Assembly: GCF_018131075.1 (NCBI RefSeq)
Contig: NZ_JAFCLS010000021.1
Coordinates: forward strand, 1-64,000
DNA length: 64,000 nt
Reading direction: 5' to 3'
From: Bradyrhizobium sp. JYMT SZCCT0428
GTDB lineage: Bacteria; Pseudomonadota; Alphaproteobacteria; Rhizobiales; Xanthobacteraceae
The notes under the pieces were generated by a model, which was not told the DNA's origin, ran no database searches, and was given only the letters and a program-made list of their open reading frames with translations. Every line of letters starts with the position of its first letter. Positions within the stretch are counted from its first letter, which is position 1. The position numbers and the translations under genes are program-made. Shown here piece by piece: positions 1 to 7,483 of the stretch.

Positions 1-200
1 CAATGCCGTAATCAGGTCGGGACAGCCTTGGAAAGGCGCTGCCGCCTCTTGACTCTCAACACGGTAGATCCCGGCTCAAGGCCGGGACGACGACGGCGTT
101 TGTTGCTGCACCATCATCTAAACATGGCTTTTATCTAAACATGGCTTCACATTCTCGCGACGCATTGCGTCCGAAGTTTTCAAGATCATCCGCCCAAATT

Positions 201-553
201 GAGAGGGCGCAGGGAAGACCGGGTGCGCGCTGCACCCGCGGTCCCGTGTGCGGTTTGCACTAAAAAAGCTGCACACGAGCATACAGGGCAGCGGAGAACA
301 CCCGGCCTTCCCTGCGCAATGGCTTTACGGCTTATGCCGTGATCTCCCCGGAGACGAGTTCTTGGTTGACTCCGTCGCCGCCGTTTCCGCTTGCGCTTCT
401 CCGACAGCTTGACACCTGCAACGGGTGCCAGGACCACACGGTTTTGCCGTACGCTTAGTCCACGCCATCGTCTCAGCGCAAACCAGCGTCCACCGCAACC
501 CGCCCAACGTCCGTGACGACGGCCGACGCCCTTCTGAGTAGGACGGGATGGCC
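201..553. repeat. long interspersed repeat with 19-nt inverted arms
   Basis: Arms at 207-225 and 299-317 are inverted copies with one mismatch (GCGCAGGGAAG then CCGGGTG). A further small dyad, ACGGC/GCCGT, follows near 327-340. From memory, near-identical sequence occurs many times in Bradyrhizobium and Rhodopseudomonas genomes and is often mis-annotated as short hypothetical proteins; a copy-number search would settle it. The right-hand boundary is approximate. Confidence 0.6.
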
Positions 554-699
554 AAACACATACTCCTGATTTTCTTTCTGGTAAACAGAAATATCTTTGA
601 TTCTGGGGCTTGACACGAATTCCGACAATCAGAAGTGATTTGCCCGTCGGGTTGATTTGTCGCACGCCGGTCGCCAGATTGCGCTTGCGCGCGAGACGA

Positions 700-820
700 C
701 GTAGCCCGTAGCCCGGATGAGCCAACGGGTCGCGCGAATGCGCGCCCGATGACAGGCTCCGCGATATCCGGGTCTTCTCTTGCACTGCCCCGCATGTCGC
801 TTGCGCTCATGCGGGCTACG
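700..820. repeat. short palindromic interspersed element
   Basis: The element is bounded by perfect 8-bp inverted ends, CGTAGCCC at 700-707 and GGGCTACG at 813-820. It contains an internal hairpin with CCCGCATG (789-796) pairing to CATGCGGG (808-815). It resembles the GTAGCCCGGATGAG-type repeats that I associate with rhizobial genomes, although I cannot count copies here. Confidence 0.55.
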
Positions 821-871
821 CGCTGGTGTCGCACCGACCCAGCATATTGCGTAGCCTGTCGTTGGGTGGGC

Positions 872-887
872 TGGCACGGGTTCTGCA
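872..887 (+). promoter_or_regulatory. sigma-54-like promoter upstream of hydrolase gene
   Basis: TGGCACG, four bases, then CTGCA. This matches the -24/-12 consensus TGGCACG-N4-TTGCA except for one base, and GG and GC are 12 bp apart as required. It ends 54 bp before the GTG start at 942. This would place the N-carbamoyl hydrolase under RpoN and nitrogen-responsive activators. Position and fit are seen; function is inferred. Confidence 0.5.
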
Positions 888-941
888 GAGCAGCCAATTC
901 AGATACGCACTCAACCCCGGTAACGGACCAGAGGAAAGACA

Positions 942-1916
942 GTGGCAAGATTTGTGAACGTCGCAGCGGGACAGTTGGGCCCTGTTGCCCGAAGCGAAAC
1001 AAGGACCGAGGTTGTCGCGCGGCTGATGGCGCTGATGCGCCAGGCGCACGCCAACGGATGCGACCTGATCGTCTATCCCGAACTGGCGCTGACGACGTTC
1101 TTTCCGCGCTGGTACATGGAGGATCAGGCGGAGATCGATTTTTTCTTCGAGCATGAGATGCCCGGTCCGCAGACGCGAGCCCTGTTCGACCTGGCCCGGG
1201 AACTGGGCATCGGATTTTGCCTGGGTTACGCCGAACTGGCGGTCGAGAACGGCGAAACCCATCGGCACAACACCTCTATCCTCGTGGACAAGCGCGGCAA
1301 CGCCATCTCCAAATATCGCAAAGTCCATTTACCGGGTCACGCCGAACACGAGCCGTGGCGTCGATTTCAGCATTTGGAAAAGCGTTACTTCGAGCCCGGC
1401 TCCGGCTTTGGCGTGGCCGACGCGTTCAACGGCACGATCGGCATGGCGATCTGCAATGATCGCCGCTGGCCCGAAACCTATCGCGTGATGGGACTGCAGG
1501 GCGTCGAAATGGTGCTGATCGGCTACAACACGCCGGTGCACAATCCGCCCGCGCCTGAGCACGACGACCTCGCGCTGTTCCACAACCGTCTTGTGATGCA
1601 GTCCGGCGCCTACCAGAACGGGACCTGGGTCGTGGGCGTCGCCAAGGCTGGTATCGAAGAGGGCGTCGACCAGATCGGCGGTAGCTGCATTGTGGCGCCA
1701 TCCGGTGAAATCGTCGCCGCTTGCACGACCAAAGGTGACGAAATCGCATTGGCGCGCTGTGATCTGGATTTGTGCAACTCCTACAAGCGCACCACCTTCA
1801 ACTTCGACATCCACCGGCAGCCCCATGCCTACGGGTTGATCGTCGAACGAAGGGGCCAGCACATGATGGCGGATGGAACGCCCGTGCCTTCGGGCAAAAG
1901 CGGTCGTGGCCCGTAG
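942..1916 (+). CDS. N-carbamoyl-D-amino acid hydrolase (nitrilase superfamily)
   Basis: A 324-residue carbon-nitrogen hydrolase. It should hydrolyse an N-carbamoyl amino acid to the free amino acid, CO2 and ammonia in the cytoplasm. The nitrilase triad is visible as Glu47 (IVYPEL), Lys127 (YRKVHLPG) and Cys171 (AICNDRRWPE). These sit almost exactly where the well-studied Agrobacterium D-carbamoylase has E47, K127 and C172, and overall length also matches that enzyme. The start is GTG at 942, preceded by a GAGGAAAG ribosome site. It is transcribed alone behind a sigma-54-like promoter. DadA lies about 2 kb downstream and could oxidise the D-amino acids released. A broader amidase role, such as beta-ureidopropionase-like activity, cannot be excluded. 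Confidence 0.88.
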   Translation: MARFVNVAAGQLGPVARSETRTEVVARLMALMRQAHANGCDLIVYPELALTTFFPRWYMEDQAEIDFFFEHEMPGPQTRALFDLARELGIGFCLGYAELAVENGETHRHNTSILVDKRGNAISKYRKVHLPGHAEHEPWRRFQHLEKRYFEPGSGFGVADAFNGTIGMAICNDRRWPETYRVMGLQGVEMVLIGYNTPVHNPPAPEHDDLALFHNRLVMQSGAYQNGTWVVGVAKAGIEEGVDQIGGSCIVAPSGEIVAACTTKGDEIALARCDLDLCNSYKRTTFNFDIHRQPHAYGLIVERRGQHMMADGTPVPSGKSGRGP

Positions 1917-2089
1917 CGAAAGAATCCGACGCGAGAGTCAGAAAGCGAACGGAAGCCCCGGCGTTAGTCAGCCATATCTTGTTCAGGCAGGCGCGAGGCG
2001 GACATTTGCGGCAGCACCTTCAGGCAACTGCCTCGGAAGCTCCAGGCGCAAATCCGATTGCTGTTGACGACTTGAAAGGATGAAAACCC

Positions 2090-2575
2090 GTGGGAAAGGC
2101 CGATATTAAAGCCAAAGCGAACACCGATACGCCGAATGCGAAGGTCGAAACGAACGAAAAGCAAAACCTTGAAGGTTCGCTTTTCACGATGCCGGGAATT
2201 TTCCGCGGGATCGCCGAGCAGAGCATGTCGCGGACAAAGGACAACTACGAGAAGTTACAGGCTGCCTCGGGAGAGATAGCCGACATTCTCAGCGAAACCT
2301 ATTCGACCCACGCCAAGACCGCCGCGGACTACGGGATCAAGGTCATCGAGATCGCGGGCGCCAACACCAACTCCGCCTTCGATTTTCTCTCCAAACTCAC
2401 GGACACGAAGTCGCTCTCGGAAATCGTGCAGCTGTCAGCCGCGCAGACCCGCAAGAACGTCGAAGCCACGTCCGCGCAGAACAAGGAACTTTGGCAGCTC
2501 GCCCAGAAAGTCGCGACCGAGACGGCCGAGCCGATCAAGAAGGGCCTCACCAGGGTCCTGCAGAAAGCCTCCTAA
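2090..2575 (+). CDS. phasin family protein
   Basis: A 161-residue, almost entirely helical protein of the phasin type, which coats polyhydroxyalkanoate granules or acts as a related stress protein. The N-terminus is a short charged and disordered stretch rich in K, T and N. From about residue 30 there is the amphipathic helical phasin core, with the typical pattern around SMSRTKDNYEKLQ, the segment near residues 60-75 (TYSTHAKTAADYG), and AQTRKNVEATSAQNKELW near the end. The start is GTG at 2090 behind an AAAGGA site. It has no close partner in the same operon and no PHA synthase is in the window, so granule binding is inferred from family membership. Confidence 0.85.
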   Translation: MGKADIKAKANTDTPNAKVETNEKQNLEGSLFTMPGIFRGIAEQSMSRTKDNYEKLQAASGEIADILSETYSTHAKTAADYGIKVIEIAGANTNSAFDFLSKLTDTKSLSEIVQLSAAQTRKNVEATSAQNKELWQLAQKVATETAEPIKKGLTRVLQKAS

Positions 2576-2694
2576 GACGAACTTCCAAGGCCGCCGGGAT
2601 CGGCTGGAGAAAGCGCCTTCGGTGAGAAGAGGTGCAGTCCAGCCGATGGCGAACGGACACGTTGCTGCCACACAACAGCCGAGGGAGAAACACG

Positions 2695-2922
2695 ATGGGT
2701 ATCATCATGATCAAGTGCCCTCAAACGGGACGCGAGATCCCGACGGGCATCAAGGCGGATCGGGAAAAATTTCGATGCAGCGTGGTGTTCTTCGCGCGCA
2801 CCTTCTGCTCACTCTGCAAAGCCAACCACGAATGGTTCGCCAGGGATGCCTGGGTCAAGGAAGCCTGGGTTTACGAGCCAAGCGAGACGGCGGAGATCAA
2901 AGGCCTCTTGGCCGCGGGCTAG
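2695..2922 (+). CDS. small zinc-ribbon-like protein
   Basis: A 75-residue cytoplasmic protein with a small Cys motif set. CPQTG near residue 8 and CSLCKANH near residue 38 would form a two-knuckle metal site. The body also has conserved-looking aromatics (HEWFARDAWVKEAW). The start at 2695 is chosen because a GAGGGAG site lies 8-14 bases upstream; an upstream in-frame start at 2632 lacks one. I know no function for this family. Its 3' end overlaps the convergent Crp/Fnr gene by 26 bp, so the two transcripts could interfere. Confidence 0.65.
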   Translation: MGIIMIKCPQTGREIPTGIKADREKFRCSVVFFARTFCSLCKANHEWFARDAWVKEAWVYEPSETAEIKGLLAAG

Positions 2923-3733
2923 TCGTCCCATGCGTTCGCGGGTGCCGCTGCGCGACATCCACCTTGGCCAAAAGCGGATCTGGCGCGCGGAGGATCTTTT
3001 GTACCGGAGGGATGTGAGGCTTCATTCCTTCAGGCGAAACAATATGATCGATTCGACGGCGCATGACGTCGTAGCACTCGCATGCCGCGGCTTCGAGCCG
3101 CGGCCTGTCAATCTCGATCAGGCCCCGCCGATTGGACCGGATAGCCCGCAACGTCCGCAGCTTGTGCACGACATGCGTCACGGTCGTTCGACGTACGCCA
3201 AGCAGCTCCGCAAGCGCCTCTTGCGTGAGCGGCAGGAAATCACTGTCGACGCGATCGTGGATGTGGAGCAACCACCGGGCCAGGCGGGCCTCGACCGAGT
3301 GCAGCGCATTGCAGGCGGCCACATGCTGGAGTTGCGCCAATAGCGCTCTGGTGTAGATCTGCACCACGTCTCTGATTGCGCCACTGCGGCTGAGCGCCGC
3401 CTCAAATCTTGCCGGAGAAATCTGCAACGAGGTTCCGGCCACGCGAACGATCGCCGTAACCGGAGAGCGGGTAGGTCCCAATGCGGACAGGATGCCCACG
3501 GCCCCCTCATTCCCGACGACCGCGGTGGCTACCGTTTGTCCGTTTGGCATGTCCATGATGAACGCGATCGTCCCGCTGAGGGGGAAATAGATCTGTTCAA
3601 CCAGGTCTCCCGATCGTAGCAGGACGACATCACGTTCAGACGACACTTTGCGGAGGTGCGGCGCGAGCAAATCGAAATCTGCCGCCGGCAACGCAGCTAA
3701 CAGTCGATTACCTACCCTGGTAGTGGGCTCCAT
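2897..3733 (-). CDS. Crp/Fnr family transcriptional regulator
   Basis: A 278-residue regulator. The cyclic-nucleotide-binding-type beta-roll spans about residues 20-120 (LRSGDLVEQIYFPLSGTIAF), and a C-terminal winged helix near 170-215 contains TQEALAELLGVRRTTVTHVV. The beta-roll has no Cys cluster of the FNR kind, so it is not an oxygen-sensing FNR. Ligand binding cannot be told from sequence. The ATG at 3733 is preferred over the in-frame start at 3841 because GGAGG lies just upstream. A 9-bp inverted repeat (3765-3800) sits upstream and may be its own operator. A perfect TGTGA-N6-TCACA site elsewhere in the window (22806-22821) is a possible target. Confidence 0.88.
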   Translation of the reverse strand: MEPTTRVGNRLLAALPAADFDLLAPHLRKVSSERDVVLLRSGDLVEQIYFPLSGTIAFIMDMPNGQTVATAVVGNEGAVGILSALGPTRSPVTAIVRVAGTSLQISPARFEAALSRSGAIRDVVQIYTRALLAQLQHVAACNALHSVEARLARWLLHIHDRVDSDFLPLTQEALAELLGVRRTTVTHVVHKLRTLRAIRSNRRGLIEIDRPRLEAAACECYDVMRRRIDHIVSPEGMKPHIPPVQKILRAPDPLLAKVDVAQRHPRTHGTTSPRPRGL

Positions 3734-3764
3734 CACGGGAAACTCCTCCCTCGACGGACCGCGT

Positions 3765-3800
3765 CTTGCGCAGACTACTCCTGGCACCAGCCTGCGCAAG
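3765..3800. promoter_or_regulatory. inverted repeat upstream of Crp/Fnr gene
   Basis: CTTGCGCAG (3765-3773) and CTGCGCAAG (3792-3800) are perfect 9-bp inverted arms separated by 18 bp. They end 32 bp from the regulator's start codon at 3733. This is a candidate autoregulatory operator or a leader hairpin; the sequence alone does not decide between them. Confidence 0.4.
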
Positions 3801-3926
3801 TAGCAGATTAGGCCTAGGTTACCAGAAACCTGCTGCGCCACTAGTTCCAGTAGCCCGAGCAGATATCCCTATTTTCCCACTCGGCCCCGCATGTGCGGGC
3901 TAAGCGCCAAGGGCGGTTTTTCCTGT

Positions 3927-4070
3927 CGTCATTGCGAGCGAAGCGAAGCAATCCATAGCGCGGCAAGCGGAGGCATGGATTGCTTCCGCCTACGCTCGTT
4001 GAGCTTCGGCGGACAAGTCGTCGCTTCGCTCCCTTGCGCAAACGCTTCGCGTTTGTCGCAGGCAATGACG
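3927..4070. repeat. palindromic interspersed repeat with CGTCATTGC ends
   Basis: Bounded by perfect 9-bp inverted ends, CGTCATTGC (3927-3935) and GCAATGACG (4062-4070). Inside are two further dyads: AAGCAATCCAT (3946-3956) with ATGGATTGCTT (3975-3985), and CAAACGC/GCGTTTG at 4039-4055. It lies between the Crp gene and the 3' end of dadA and contains no gene. The CGTCAT...ATGACG ends are shared with the element at 60032-60121, suggesting related families. Confidence 0.65.
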
Positions 4071-4095
4071 GAAAGGCGAGCACCGTCCCGGCCCC

Positions 4096-5361
4096 TCAGC
4101 CAAACCGGTGATCGTATCTCGTGAGCGCCAGCTCCTTCACATCGATATCCGGCTTGCGGCCCGAGAGCATGTCCGCGAGCACCCTCCCCGAACCGCAGGC
4201 CATGGTCCAGCCGAGCGTGCCATGGCCGGTATTGAGATGGAGGTTGGAATAGCGCGTCGGGCCGATCACCGGCGGACCGTCGGGGGTCATCGGCCGCAGG
4301 CCGCTCCAGAACGTCGCCTTGCCGATGTCGCCGCCGCGCGGAAAAAGCTCGGTCAGCGAATGATCCAGCGTCGCGCGCCGCGCCGGGTAGAGCCTGTCGG
4401 AGTACCCCGAAATTTCCGCGGTGCCGCCGACACGGATTCGATCGCCGAGCCGAGTGATCGCGACCTTGTAGCTTTCGTCCATCACCGTCGATACCGGTGC
4501 GGCGTCGGGATCCGTTATCGGCACCGTGATCGAATAGCCTTTGACGGGATAGACCGGCAGCGAAATGCCCACCGGCCGCAGCAGCCGCGGCGACCAGCTG
4601 CCGAGTGCGACGACATAGGCATCGGCCTGCAACACGCCATTGGAGGTGGCGACGCCTGATATGCGCGACGCATCCGCGATCAATCCCTCGATGCCGACAT
4701 TGAAGGCAAAGCGCACGCCGAGCTTTTCGGCCTCGAGCGCGAGCGCCTGCGTGAACATGTGGCAATCGCCGGTCTCGTCCTGCGGCAGGCGAAGCCCTCC
4801 GGCGATCTTGTCCGACACCTTCGCCAGCGCCGGCTCCGCGGCAATGCAGCCGGCGCGATCGAGCACTTCATAAGGCACGCCGTTTTGATTCAGGACGGCG
4901 ATATCGTCGGCGGGGCCGTCGAGCTGTGCCGCGTAGCGGAACAGCTGCAGCGTGCCGCGCTCGCGCTCGTCGTAGCGAATGCCGATCTCGCTGCGCAACG
5001 CGCGCAAGGCATCGCGGCTGTATTCGGCGATCGGAATCATCCGCCGCTTGTTGACCGCGTAGCGCTCCGACGTGCAGTTGCGCAGCATCTTCAGCAGCCA
5101 CAGCCACATCACGGGATCGAGCTTCGGCCGGATCACCAGCGGGCCGTGCTTCATCAGAAGCCATTTGATCGCCTTGACCGGCACGCCCGGCCCCGCCCAT
5201 GGCGAGGAATAGCCGGGCGATACTTCGCCGGCGTTGGCAAAACTGGTCTCCAGCGCAGGTTTCGGCTGACGGTCGACGACCGTCACCTCATGGCCGGCTT
5301 TGGCGAGATAATAGGCTGACGTGACGCCGATGACGCCACTGCCGAGAATCAAAACTTTCAC
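4096..5361 (-). CDS. dadA: D-amino acid dehydrogenase (DadA type)
   Basis: A 421-residue FAD enzyme of the DadA/DAO family. It oxidatively deaminates D-amino acids, passing electrons to the respiratory chain. The Rossmann motif GSGVIG is at residues 7-12 with the acidic residue of VVDRQ following. The C-terminal GTLGWTMACGSG segment, which closes the FAD site, is present, and length fits the family. It is transcribed just downstream of the transaminase gene (71 bp gap) and may share its transcript. With the N-carbamoyl hydrolase upstream it could form a route from N-carbamoyl-D-amino acids to keto acids. Substrate range is unknown, and glycine or proline oxidase paralogs look similar. Confidence 0.88.
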   Translation of the reverse strand: MKVLILGSGVIGVTSAYYLAKAGHEVTVVDRQPKPALETSFANAGEVSPGYSSPWAGPGVPVKAIKWLLMKHGPLVIRPKLDPVMWLWLLKMLRNCTSERYAVNKRRMIPIAEYSRDALRALRSEIGIRYDERERGTLQLFRYAAQLDGPADDIAVLNQNGVPYEVLDRAGCIAAEPALAKVSDKIAGGLRLPQDETGDCHMFTQALALEAEKLGVRFAFNVGIEGLIADASRISGVATSNGVLQADAYVVALGSWSPRLLRPVGISLPVYPVKGYSITVPITDPDAAPVSTVMDESYKVAITRLGDRIRVGGTAEISGYSDRLYPARRATLDHSLTELFPRGGDIGKATFWSGLRPMTPDGPPVIGPTRYSNLHLNTGHGTLGWTMACGSGRVLADMLSGRKPDIDVKELALTRYDHRFG

Positions 5362-5432
5362 GATCCCTCATGCTTCTGCCGCGGCATCGTTCGATCACCG
5401 CACGATAGTCGATGCCGCAGTTAGAGCAAGGA

Positions 5433-6761
5433 TCAGGCCACGCGCTTGATCGCGTCGCCGAGGATCGAGACCATCTCGTCTATGTGGCTCTTCTCCACGA
5501 TCAGCGGCGGTGACACCGCAAGCGAGTCGCCGCTCTGGCGCAGATAGAGGCCGTTGTTGAAGCAATCGACCATCAGATCATAGCCGCGCGCGGCCGGCGC
5601 GTCCTTGCGCGGTGCGACCTCGATGGCGCCCATCAGGCCGACATTGCGGATGTCGATCATGTTCGGCAGGCCCTTGAGCGAATGCAGGCCCTGTTCCCAG
5701 TAATCGGCCATCGAGGCGCCGCGCGTCAGCAGCCCCTCGTCCTTGTAGATATCGAGCGTCGCGATACCGGCGGCGCAGGCCACCGGATGCGCCGAATAGG
5801 TGTAGCCGTGGAACAGCTCGATCTGGGCCTGCGGCCCCGTCATCAGCGTGTCGTGAATCTTGCGGCTGGCGAACACCGCGCCGCAGGGAACCGTGCCGTT
5901 GGTGATGCCCTTGGCGGTCGTCATCATATCAGGCGTGACGCCGAAATAATTGGCGGCGAACGGCGCGCCGAGGCGGCCGAACCCGGTGATGACTTCGTCG
6001 AAGATCAGGAGGATGCCGTGCTTGTCGCACAGGGTGCGCAACCGATTCAGGTAGTTCTTCGGCGGCGGCAGCACCGCGGTCGAGCCAGGTACCGGCTCGA
6101 CGATGACGGCGGCGATGGTCTCGGCGCCATGCAGCGCCACCAGCCGCTCGACATCGTCGGCGAGTTCGGCGCCGTGCTCCGGCTGGCCCTTGGCGAAGGC
6201 GTTGCGGGCAAGATCATGGGTGTGGCTGATATGGTCGACACCCGGCAGATGGGTCGCGAAGGCGCGGCGGTTGTTCACCATGCCGCCGACCGACATGCCG
6301 CCGAAGCCGACGCCGTGATAGCCGCGCTCGCGGCCGATCAGGCGCGTACGCGTCGGCTGGCCGGCGGCGCGCTGATAGGCCAGCGCGATCTTCAGCGCGG
6401 TATCGACCGATTCAGAGCCGGAATTGGTGAAGAAGATGCGATCGAGCCCGGTTGGGGCGATTGCGGCAAGGCGCTCGGCGAAGTCGAACGCGAGCGGATG
6501 GCCCATATTGAACGAGGGCGCAAAATCGAGGTTCATCAGCTGGCGCTCGACGGCGGCAGCGATCTCCTTGCGGCCGTGGCCGGCATTGACGCACCAGAGG
6601 CCCGCGGAGCCGTCGATCACCTTGCGGCCGTCGATGGTGGTGTAATGCATGCCCGAGGCGGAGGCGAACAGCCGCGGCTCGGCCTTGAACTGCCGGTTGG
6701 CCGTGAACGGCATCCAGAACGATTCGAGCTTCACGGTGTTCGGAATCTGGTGAATCGTCAT
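5433..6761 (-). CDS. class III aminotransferase, beta-alanine--pyruvate type
   Basis: A 442-residue PLP-dependent omega-aminotransferase. It should move an amino group from beta-alanine or another omega-amine to pyruvate. The PLP lysine is Lys284 (TTAKGITNG), the PLP-ring aspartate is Asp255 (IFDEVITGFGR), and the GSES phosphate-cup motif is near 115. The FWMPFTANRQFK and GLWCVNAGHGR segments near the N-terminus are typical of the beta-alanine-pyruvate subgroup. It is divergent from the XRE-cupin regulator, with an inverted-repeat operator candidate at 6792-6809 just upstream. Together with the PuuB-like oxidase to the right it fits polyamine or omega-amino acid breakdown. The true amine donor is not certain. 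Confidence 0.88.
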   Translation of the reverse strand: MTIHQIPNTVKLESFWMPFTANRQFKAEPRLFASASGMHYTTIDGRKVIDGSAGLWCVNAGHGRKEIAAAVERQLMNLDFAPSFNMGHPLAFDFAERLAAIAPTGLDRIFFTNSGSESVDTALKIALAYQRAAGQPTRTRLIGRERGYHGVGFGGMSVGGMVNNRRAFATHLPGVDHISHTHDLARNAFAKGQPEHGAELADDVERLVALHGAETIAAVIVEPVPGSTAVLPPPKNYLNRLRTLCDKHGILLIFDEVITGFGRLGAPFAANYFGVTPDMMTTAKGITNGTVPCGAVFASRKIHDTLMTGPQAQIELFHGYTYSAHPVACAAGIATLDIYKDEGLLTRGASMADYWEQGLHSLKGLPNMIDIRNVGLMGAIEVAPRKDAPAARGYDLMVDCFNNGLYLRQSGDSLAVSPPLIVEKSHIDEMVSILGDAIKRVA

Positions 6762-6791
6762 GGGGCGCTCCTGTGCGGGTTTCCCTACCCG

Positions 6792-6809
6792 ACATCATGT
6801 TGATGATGT
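6792..6809. promoter_or_regulatory. 18-bp operator candidate between transaminase and XRE-cupin genes
   Basis: ACATCAT, four bases, ATGATGT: a perfect 7-bp dyad. It lies 30 bp upstream of the transaminase start and 114 bp upstream of the regulator start, in their shared divergent promoter region. The XRE-cupin protein is the obvious candidate binder. Confidence 0.5.
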
Positions 6810-6923
6810 GCAGCAAGTCCTTTTCTGATACCATCCAAGCTATTGAATTTGCTGGGGGCGTTGGGTAGCATTCGTTCGATCCGCAACACACTCAACACCC
6901 CAAACCAACCCCTCGAGGCTTTG

Positions 6924-7472
6924 ATGAGCATAGATGTCGGCGAACGGTTACGCTTCGTCCGCGCCCGCAACAAGATATCGCAGCGTGAACTCGCCAAGCG
7001 TTCGGGGGTGACCAACTCGACGATCTCGCTGATCGAATCCAACCAGATGAACCCGTCGGTCGGCGCGCTCAAGCGCATCCTCGACGGCATTCCGATGGGG
7101 ATGGCGGAGTTTTTCGCCCTCGAACCCGACCAGCCGCGCACGGCGTTTTACCGCGCCGACGAACTGAGCGAGATCGGCAAGGGCAAGATTTCCTTTCGCC
7201 AGGTCGGCGACAATCTGTTCGGCCGGAGCTTGCAGATCCTGAAAGAGCGCTACGAGCCCGGCGGCGACACCGGACGGATTCCGCTGGTGCACGACGGCGA
7301 GGAAGGCGGCATCGTTCTCTCGGGCCGGCTCGAAGTGACGGTCGACAGCGAACGCCGCATCCTCGGGCCCGGCGACGCCTATTATTTCGAGAGCCGCCGG
7401 CCGCATCGGTTTCGCTGCGTCGGCGACAAGGCGTGCGAGGTGATCAGCGCCTGCACGCCGCCGACATTCTAA
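6924..7472 (+). CDS. XRE-family regulator with cupin domain (PuuR-like)
   Basis: A 182-residue regulator. The N-terminal helix-turn-helix covers residues 7-60 (LRFVRARNKISQRELAKRSGVTNSTISLIE is the core). The C-terminal cupin from about residue 105 includes GGIVLSGRLEVTVDSER and GDAYYFESRRPHRF. This is the architecture of PuuR, which represses putrescine use and is released by the amine. The ATG at 6924 is chosen because the HTH begins there and a GAGG precedes it; an upstream TTG frame from 6843 adds only a low-complexity tail. It is divergent from the transaminase it probably controls and convergent with the LysR gene. Confidence 0.85.
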   Translation: MSIDVGERLRFVRARNKISQRELAKRSGVTNSTISLIESNQMNPSVGALKRILDGIPMGMAEFFALEPDQPRTAFYRADELSEIGKGKISFRQVGDNLFGRSLQILKERYEPGGDTGRIPLVHDGEEGGIVLSGRLEVTVDSERRILGPGDAYYFESRRPHRFRCVGDKACEVISACTPPTF

Positions 7473-7483
7473 GGGCGGCCAAA

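Larger units (their letters stand above)
1..941. other. gene-free, repeat-rich leader region
   Basis: No convincing gene is present. The open frames here have no matching ribosome-binding sites or recognisable domains and lie over palindromic repeats. Contents seen: a small hairpin near 66-90 (CCCGG/CCGGG arms), a long inverted-repeat element at 201-553, a second palindromic element at 700-820 and a sigma-54-like promoter at 872-887. Long open frames over such elements are a common source of false hypothetical proteins in Bradyrhizobium-like genomes. Confidence 0.7.

Noticed and set aside
186..1328. Several 130-225-residue open frames on both strands over the first kilobase
   Set aside because: They overlie palindromic repeats and the hydrolase gene in other frames, have Arg-rich low-complexity composition and no ribosome sites; read as repeat-derived false frames.
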